Positions 56,908 to 64,000 of a stretch of DNA of 64,000 nt are shown here, in pieces. The notes beneath the pieces were generated by a model. That model did not search any database. It saw nothing but the letters and a program-made list of their open reading frames with translations, and had not been told where the DNA came from. Both the position numbers and the translations under genes were made by a program. The stretch covers positions 225,273,894-225,337,893 of the forward strand of contig NC_088792.1 in the NCBI RefSeq assembly GCF_011386835.1. Direction: 5' to 3'. This stretch comes from Chrysemys picta bellii. Lineage: Eukaryota > Chordata > Testudines > Emydidae. The stretch's first letter is position 1. Every line of letters starts with the position of its first letter.

Positions 56908-57992
56908 GAGCTACAGTAATGGAAATCTAGACCCCGTCACTTAAAGGCTAGTACATCATGGGTTGTCAGCAGTGTAAGCAACCTGAAATCTGCACTGATG
57001 ATGGGGGGAGGGAGGAAAGGAGGGGTAAATCCTCTTTAAAGCAGATCACGCCTGACATTTTTTCCATGATCTTTACTGAAGTTTTCTGAATATACAAAAA
57101 ATCCCACACACAACACTCTAAGTATTGTGCAAGAATAATCCAAGAACATATTGGTAGTAATATTTAAAAATGTAACTGCGTATAGCGAACAATAAAAATA
57201 TCAGTGTTCTAAACAGATGTTACTGTATATATGAAACCACTAAGTAAAACTTCAATAAATTCTGACGTTATGAAGGCTCTTAGGGAAGACGAGCATTTCA
57301 CAACCTACTATAGAAATGTGAGTGCCTGCCAAATGAACCCTGATGTACTAAAGTAATTTTGTATCTCTGTATCTATTTCTACAATTCAGGCCTATTACCC
57401 CAAATGGTTTTTTTTTTCAGTCCATTCTATGCCAAGGAGATAGTTTCAGTATGAATGCTGTATTTGAAAATTTCTTTAGACATTCGCAATATGCAGGCAG
57501 AGTCTCAGTTTTCCATTTGCACAGAATAATCTGTTTGGCTACTGCCAGAACCTTTGACACCAACATTTGCCATTTGTTAACGTTTGTCAGTCAATGGTTT
57601 TAAAAGATGGACTAAATTAGAGATCCAGCTGGGAGTTTTACTGAGGCAAATTCTTCCAACACAGTTGTCTTGAAACAAGAGATTGGGAACCACTGCGTGT
57701 ATTTGAAACATTTTTTTTGTCTAGTTTTAGTCCCATATTAACAGCTGCAAGTGGGCAAAGTTTGTGTCTAAAAACTCAAAGGTCTAGTCCTCTAGTCAAA
57801 AGGTATGTGTGTTAGACACCAAACAGATTTCACACACGTTTGCAATAGGAATGCCACAGGTCCAGTGACTGGCAGGACCATCCCGATGTGCATAGCATCT
57901 TACATCCTCTATGGTAATTTCAGGTGTCTTGACATCATGATGTAGCATCGATGCATGAAGACATTTAATCAGTTCATGTTGTTGTGTCACAA
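56908..57992. other. Non-coding stretch
   Basis: No gene or recognised repeat up to the LTR start. Confidence 0.4.
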
Positions 57993-59058
57993 TGTGATGT
58001 CATTGTGACCCTAGGCACCCCTGTATTCACACTTTACACTAATGCAATAATATTTGTACAAAATATGCCTTGTGAGGCATCATGAAAGCTACTAACACAC
58101 TGGTTATTAATATCATAAAATGCAGGTGTTAACCTTACATGTGATGTTATGAATTCCCTCTCATGTTACTACAACATGTTTAAAACAACATATCCTAGCT
58201 TAGGGTAAGATAATAAACAGGTCTGTCCTAGACAAAGAAAAGTGGGTTATCTCAATTTACATATTAGCAGTCAAAACTATTCAGCTGGCTTGGTGGAGGT
58301 TATCCTGTTCCTGAACTCGAGAGAGAGAGAGAATTACCATGGTTCCTACACCCCAGAGAGACTGAGTCCCCAGGAGGGCTTCCTGATTTGTAAGACAAAG
58401 AAATCCCCTTGGGAACATAAGGAACAGAGAGATACTCTGTCTTTATCCTTCACCTTAAGAGACAAAGAAACCAAGCAATTTGATCTCTATGATGGGTCCT
58501 GGCCAGTAAAAAAACTAGAAAGGAGACTGTGGGTAAAAGAAACCATCTTAAACAAAGATTGTATCGTGCTAGATTAAGTTTTAGACTTTTAGGTGCATGT
58601 TTTTACTTTTATTTGCTTGTAGCTATCTCTACCTTTCTCTCTTTTACTTGATATCACTTAATCCATGTTCTTTTGTTAATGACTTAGTTTATATTAAAAG
58701 TAAAACAATTCAGGGCTGTGTTTGAAGGGAGTGGTGTATTTACCCCAGTTAAATTAATAAGCTGTGAGGTACTGGCTTTTTAACAGAACAGCAAACTTGA
58801 TATCTTCTGTGAATGCACAGTGATTGGGGCTAAGCATTACAGAGAAATATCCCTGAGAAGCTTTGGGGCTGAAGTTTACTGAATGTTACTTGCTAGGTGA
58901 GTTTTGAGTTGGCAGAGCCTTGAGGAGTTTGCTGGTAAGGAAGACAATCTGGTGTGGCAGGGAACTGACACACACTCTTGCAAAACTCACTCTTACTGAG
59001 GCAGAGATGTGTAACAGTGACTCACAGCTCTGGGTATCCCTAGCAGCGTGTTAGTCAT
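57993..59058 (+). repeat. Probable LTR, + strand
   Basis: It begins TGTGATGTCATTG. Shared blocks with the copy at 63466 are 'tatgccttgt.aggcatcat' and 'aacaggtctgtccta'. The 3' part ('gactcacagctctgggtatc') has a typical LTR-end feel. The right boundary is approximate. No internal retroviral sequence is recognised next to it. Confidence 0.45.
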
Positions 59059-59149
59059 CATACCGTGTGTCGTGGGGTAAATACATGCTATCATGGGGTG
59101 TCCAGTCATGTGCAACAAATAAAGCATTATGGCTCAAGTGGCTAGAATA

Positions 59150-60139
59150 GGTGCTGCTGTCCTAACCTACAAAACAGGGCAGCGCAGCCCAGCCAGAGTC
59201 CTTGTGGCCTTTGGCCAGAGTCCTTGGTCTCAGGGCAGCATGGCCCAGCAGTCAGAGTCCTTGAGCAGTGCCCACACTCTGCAGTAGGTGTGTGGCAGGG
59301 TAGGGGAACCAGGTCCCGACCCATGTTCGAGTCCATGGTTCGGCTCATTTTCCTATTTTAACAGTCATGTTCCCCGGGTTGCTTCCTACCCGTGGTTGCC
59401 GCTTTATCAGTTCTCCTGGAGGCATCGGCCTTCCAACTCTCTCTCATCCTCTAGGGTCAGGGGGGTTCCGTTGTCAATCCCACTGGCTCAGCCTCTGCGG
59501 TCTGTACTTCCAGCCACTTCCTGGCTGGTGCCTGCAGCCTGCATCCACTCTCCTCTTCAGTGAGCCCAAACTGAGCTGGGCCACTCCAGTTTATATCCTG
59601 TCTCCTTGTTGAGCATGCGCAGCGGGGGTGAGAGGGCATGACCTCTTTGGCCCACAGTCAGGGCCGGTGCAAGGAAGTTTCGCACCCTAGGCGAAACGTC
59701 CACCTTGCGCCCCCCGACTCCCCAGCCCTGCGGCAGCTCCCCACCCCGAGGCACCCCCCCCCCCGATCCTGAGGTGCCCCCCAGCGGCAGCTGCCCCGCA
59801 GGGAGCCGTGCAGCAGCTCCCCACCCCAGCTCACCTCTGCTCCGCCTCCTCCCCGAGCACGCTGCCCCCACTCTAATTCTCCTCCCCTCCCAGGCTTGTG
59901 GCGCCAAACAGCTGATTGGCGCCGCAAGCCTGGGAGGCGGGAGAAGTGGAGCGGCGACCGCGCGCTCGGAGAGGGGGCCTAGGAACGCTATAAAAAAAAT
60001 TGGAGGCACCGCTTTTTGGCGCCCCCAAATCTTGGCACCCTAGGCAACTGCTTAGTTTGCCTAAATGATAGCACCGGCCTGCCCACAGTGTGCCATTAAC
60101 CCCAGTTGGATCAGTGCGGGGATGATATACCTTGTCACA
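59150..60139 (-). repeat. Possible LTR, minus strand, interrupted by a hAT
   Basis: The - strand starts TGTGACAAGG (60139 leftwards) and has a TATA box 'caggatataaactgg' near 59590. The hAT at 59659-60081 duplicates CCCACAGT within it. The inner end is not defined: no convincing CA end or polyA signal on this strand, so the extent is tentative. Confidence 0.35.
59659..60081. mobile_element. hAT-type element, 423 bp, GC-rich
   Basis: Ends CAGGGCCGGTGCAAGG and, inverted, CAGGCCGGTGCTATCA. A perfect 8-bp duplication CCCACAGT flanks it (59651-59658 and 60082-60089). 'cgcaccctaggcgaaac' and 'ggcaccctaggcaac' are inverted subterminal blocks. The interior's proline-rich frames are compositional. 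Confidence 0.88.
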
Positions 60140-60839
60140 CCCTCATGCAATGTCATAAGACAATTCTCAGTGCTACAACTAAAGCTGTGTTAAACTCAGT
60201 TGTTTTGGTTTTCAGTGGAGGTTGTTGTTTTTTTTCCAGATGAGTTTGCTACCCATTTGGGGTTAAAACAGAGCTGAAATTCAGACAAACACAGACAAAC
60301 CCCACAAGTTTTGCCTGGTTTTGGATCAAAACCATACAAAACCACAATTGTATCATGGTTTCTATGTGAAATCATAAATTAATCCCACATTTGCTCAAAA
60401 CTTTGGTCCAGGTTTACTAAAAGTTCTGCAAGCCATCAGACACACGTTTTGGGTAAATACAAAAACATGAAGTGAAGACTGAGTTTAATCTGCTTTTATA
60501 TGTTGTTTAAAAGTTTCACACAGCTCTAGCTGCAATGGGATTATTTTATCCTGCAGGAAAAATATAAATAGGTGAGATATCTGTTACCTGAAATGCATTG
60601 TATCTTTAAGGCTGCAGTAGCATGAGGGATTCAAAATTTATGGTTGGAATAACAATGTGTTTCTATAATAATTTTTCATATTAAAAGCAATGGCTGTACT
60701 TTATTCTTGAGTCTATTTACTTGCAGCCTATTTATTTCCATTCTCTGATGTGCTCTCCAGAGAACTTGCATTGTTTTAGGGTGGCATAAAGAGATGTTCA
60801 CTTAGATGTTGGAACTGTTTGACAGTAAAGAGAAAATGC
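60140..60839. other. Non-coding stretch
   Basis: AT-rich, nothing recognised. Confidence 0.4.
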
Positions 60840-60970
60840 ATGCTGCCAGACCACATGGTCGGTTCATTCTATAAGACTGTGGTATAACTTTCCAAGGGAT
60901 GTGGTAGAAGCCCCATTTCTGATTATTGGATTGGACACCGTATTGGAAAATATAGTGTTGGGAAAAGTCT
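60840..60970 (+). mobile_element. CR1-like ORF2 C-terminal scrap
   Basis: One frame reads NFPRDVVEAPFLIIGLD, matching LPREVVE.PS.....LD of CR1 (compare WNGLPREVVESPSL at 13150). Short and frameshifted. Confidence 0.45.
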
Positions 60971-60991
60971 TGCATTGTCAAAGGAATACAT

Positions 60992-61067
60992 GGGGGTAAA
61001 ATCCTGGCTCTACTAAGGTCAACGGGAGTTTAGCCTTTGATTTCAGTGGGGCCAGGATTTTATCCTA
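60992..61067. repeat. Palindromic MITE
   Basis: 'gggggtaaaatcctggctc' mirrors 'gccaggattttatccta', with 'gtcaacgggagtttagcc' and 'gatttcagtgggg' inside. Confidence 0.6.
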
Positions 61068-62214
61068 GATGGCCTAATACATGTTTTCCAGCTGAGTTCT
61101 AATTTCTGTGGGCCAGCTTGTGATAATTTTACTCATATGATTAGCCTCACAGATGTTGATAGCAATACACATCATGTAAGTATCAGTGCTCAGGACTGAG
61201 GAAGGGCACATTAGAGTCTAGGACATTTGAAATACTTTATTACTGAATTCACATCTGAATATTTGGCACATTGGTGACTCAAGAGAGTGGAGGTTTCCGG
61301 AACCAGAGTTAAAACTAGATAGCGTATCAGTGTGAGCCAACTCTGTTCTCTGAAAGGACACTGCTCAAGAAAAACACCATATTGTTCTATTGTAAATTAT
61401 AAGAAGCCATTAAAATGTTAAATAGGATACCGTCAAACTCAACCTAATAAAAAATTATTTACACTAGATTTTTCTTCTAGCTACTTATTGTCACTGGAAT
61501 ACAACAAATACAAGAGAGAAAACATTTATTTCTCTTTACATTTGTATTAACTTTGAAATGTTGATAATTTTAGCAGAGTCATTTAAAATACAAATAATCG
61601 CATTGTCTTAAAATCATTGTTGTACTGAATACAGATGGGGCATGTATATATTAATTATGCCCATGCATTCATGCATATAATTAGGGGGTTAATTAATTAA
61701 AAGGCAATTGTTATGTTCAAATTTTGCACTGGGCTAATTCCAGTTCAATAAAACAGAGATCCTCTAAACATGAAGTTAGTGGTTGCTGGAGATTTTTCTG
61801 TTTGAATAATTAATTCTGCCACTTTTATTTGTAAGGAGACTGAAGATTCATTCTCCCAAAAATAATTCCACTCAGTTATCTTATGGAGACAGGTTCTAAT
61901 ACCTTGTGCCAATTCTCCATTGATATTTCCTTGCTGGATGGCAACTTCCTCAGCTGAGTTATGTGCAGTAATTATGCATCAGTCACAGGGGACTTTTTCA
62001 TAACCTGCTTCACTAATAAGTCCATCACCAATATATTTCTGGAAGCAGAGATTTCTTTGTCGAAAATCTGAATATATTTACCTAGAAGTAAAAGAACTCC
62101 TATTTTGCAATTAGGAATTCTTGAATTAATTGGACTGGGTGGAAGCTTTGAAGATTCAGTTTCATTTAACAATGAAGAAAGTGTGTTTAAGTGCTGGATG
62201 TGTATATCTGGAAT
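61068..62214. other. Non-coding stretch
   Basis: AT-rich. No gene or recognised repeat. Confidence 0.4.
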
Positions 62215-62222
62215 ATCTACAC

Positions 62223-63019
62223 CAGGGGTCTCAAACTCCCGGCCTGAGGGCCATCTGCGGCCTGCGAGCCTCCCCAATGTGGCATGCGGGCCCAAGCAGT
62301 TTTGGGGCTGGGTCTCTCCCTTGGCCCCACCTGCTGCCCCCAGACGCTCCCCCCTTAGGGGCCCTGGAAGTGCAGCGGAGCTGAGCGGCGTCTGCCTGCT
62401 CACTTCAGTGGCTGCTGGCCCCTCCCTGTGGGCCAGGGGCGGGGCGGGGCTGTGTGGGCTGTGAGTCCCCCTGCCCGCCCCGCCTTGGAGCCCAAGATAA
62501 GCGCTGCACCCCTGACTCCCCTCGCAGAGCCTGGACCCCTACCCCCCCCACACATACCCCCTCCTGCCCCCAAACTCCCTCCCAGAGCCTGCACCCCTTC
62601 CCCACATACCCCCTCCCACCCCAAACTCCCTCCCAGAGCTGCACCCCCTTCCCCTTTCCACACCCCCACACCCCAAACTCCCAGAGCCTGCACCCCCTCC
62701 CCACATACACCTAACCCCCAAACTCCCTCCCAGAGCCTACACCCCAGAGCCCTTCCCCTACCCAAACACCCTCCCAGAACCCAACCTCTCACCTCTTCTA
62801 CACCCAAACTCCCTCCCAGAGCCGGCACCCCAATCCCCTACTCCAGACCTCCTCCCCCACCCAAACTCCATCCCAGAGCCTTAGGCAGGTGTGGGGCAGA
62901 GTTTTTTGGGGGGACGGAGTTTTGGGGGGCGGGTTCTGGGCAGCATGAGTGACATTGGCCCGCTGGGAGGATTTGAGGACTGGCACTGGACCTAAGGTAA
63001 ATTGAGTTTGAGACCCTTG
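62223..63019. mobile_element. hAT-type element, 797 bp, GC-rich
   Basis: Ends CAGGGGTCTCAAACTC and, inverted, CAAGGGTCTCAAACTC are almost identical. A perfect 8-bp duplication ATCTACAC flanks it (62215-62222 and 63020-63027). The middle is a degenerate tandem of 'ctcccagagcctgcacccc' units, explaining the long proline-rich frames on both strands. No transposase. Confidence 0.9.
62525..62885. repeat. Degenerate C-rich tandem repeat in the hAT
   Basis: 'aactccctcccagagc' recurs at irregular spacing (about 40-60 bp) with 'cctgcacccc' between. It is internal to the hAT at 62223-63019. Confidence 0.7.
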
Positions 63020-63072
63020 ATCTACACAATCTGCATCTCCACAGATTTTTGTAGATACTCATTCCTAATTTC

Positions 63073-63176
63073 GTGCCAGATCCTGCAAACAATTATGTAC
63101 ATGTTTAACTCTATTCCCATAAGTAGTCCAGTTGACTGCAATGGGACTACTCACGTGTATTTGCAGATCTGGGCCC
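63073..63176. repeat. Palindromic MITE
   Basis: 'gtgccagatcctgcaaaca' and 'atttgcagatctgggccc' form the ends. 'aagtagtccagttgactgca' and 'atgggactactcacgtgtat' are the inner arms. Confidence 0.6.
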
Positions 63177-63465
63177 TTTGTTAGTTTGGCAAAGGGAGCG
63201 AGCCCTGAGCAAGCCCCTATTATTTGCCCCAACTTCAAATCTCTTCACCCCCACAACTCCACATTACAGCCACTATGCTTTCCACTGGCAGGAGGTATAG
63301 TACTAGGGGTGGACAAAGGGCTTGCTTTGCATTGCACAACAATGGCCCTCTCGAGCTGACTAAGAAACCATTTTGATGGACAAAAATTCTTCACTCCTCC
63401 ATGATTGGAAAAATGATACTTCTAACATAGGCCACAATGATGATGGATTTAATCAGGAAAGGGGG

Positions 63466-64000
63466 TGTGATGGAATACACCCCAGTATTCACACCCTGGA
63501 CTCTATTGTTATAATCTCTGTACAAGGTATGCCTTGTAAGGTATCATTTGAAAACTCATAATTTGCTGGTCAGTATTGTCCTGATAAAATTTGTGTGGCA
63601 ATATTGTATGTGAAGTTATTAACACATGTTCCAAACCCCAAAGCCCAGCCCAAGCAGAAGGCTGAAAACAGGTCTGTCCTAAACAAAGGATTGTGTTCTT
63701 GCCTTAATTTGTATTTAAGCAGTAAACAGAGCCATCAAGCAGGAAGAGAAAACAAAGAAATCTCAAACAGGTGGGAAAAAACCAACTCCAGTCCACTTTT
63801 ATTTTTAGATGTTCAAATGCTACAGTGAGAGAGATAATATGTAAATCTAGCTAGCTACATTCTATTGAATCCTCCACATCTTCCATAAGGAATACAAATG
63901 GCCCTTTCTTCATAATGTCCTTGTTTCAAGCATTTACACTATGGCTGTAGCTGTGTCGCAGTAACTGCTATATTGTAGCAATACCCTTAAAAGTGCCTTC
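63466..64000 (+). repeat. LTR of the 57993 family, cut by the window edge
   Basis: It begins TGTGATGGAATACACC. 'tatgccttgtaaggtatcat' and 'aacaggtctgtcctaaac' match the copy at 57993. It may end by about 63800 or run past 64000; no end is visible. Confidence 0.45.

Noticed and set aside
62400..62990. Repetitive proline/glycine-rich proteins on both strands
   Set aside because: They are translations of the degenerate C-rich tandem repeat within the hAT at 62223-63019.
57993..64000. A provirus between two same-family LTRs in direct orientation
   Set aside because: The interval holds hATs, MITEs and another LTR but no gag, pol or env remnants, and the two LTRs are well diverged. They look like separate solo LTRs.

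Overview
The window reads as turtle DNA, most likely a hidden-necked (cryptodiran) species. The strongest marker is a tortoise-type tRNA-derived SINE (Cry / Pol III-SINE, 13795-13981) whose 3' tail matches the 3' tail of a CR1 LINE 500 bp upstream. Other support comes from PIF/Harbinger, hAT, Tigger-like, Penelope-like, RTE, L2, MIR and LTR elements typical of slowly evolving reptile genomes. I found no host protein-coding exon, tRNA, rRNA or snRNA gene. The window looks like an intergenic stretch or long intron made of nested, mostly dead mobile elements. Repeat names come from memory of the families, not from a search.

Layout. 0-7.2 kb: largely single-copy AT-rich DNA with a small hAT MITE and a fold-back composite that contains tRNA-like modules. 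7.96-9.92 kb: a truncated Harbinger. 10.4-11.9 kb: palindromic MITEs and a hAT. 13.0-14.6 kb: a CR1 tail, then an L2 LINE interrupted by a Cry SINE. 17.5-18.7 kb: a Tigger-like element interrupted by a hAT. 24.2-25.5 kb: a GC-rich hAT. 26.6-31.7 kb: a 5.1-kb Harbinger with both terminal inverted repeats and both of its genes. 33.6-34.8 kb: an RTE-clade LINE interrupted by a palindromic Penelope-like insertion. 35.7-36.9 kb: a probable solo LTR. 38.1-39.6 kb: three hATs in a row. 43.2-44.5 kb: CR1, MIR and another SINE-like repeat. 51.1-53.0 kb: a second tRNA-module composite, then an LTR carrying a Penelope-like fragment. 54.2-63.0 kb: hATs, a fold-back Harbinger MITE, a MIR and LTRs. The right edge cuts a second copy of the LTR family at 58 kb.

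How the genes relate. The only recognisable gene pair is that of the Harbinger at 26594-31710. A DDE nuclease runs on the + strand and a spliced Myb/SANT-like DNA-binding gene on the - strand. They converge, with polyadenylation signals about 30 bp apart. In known Harbingers both proteins are needed for transposition. Here both are damaged: the nuclease has a stop codon and a 20-bp deletion, and the Myb gene has a frameshift in exon 2. The 7.96-kb copy carries different lesions. Nothing in the window appears able to move on its own.
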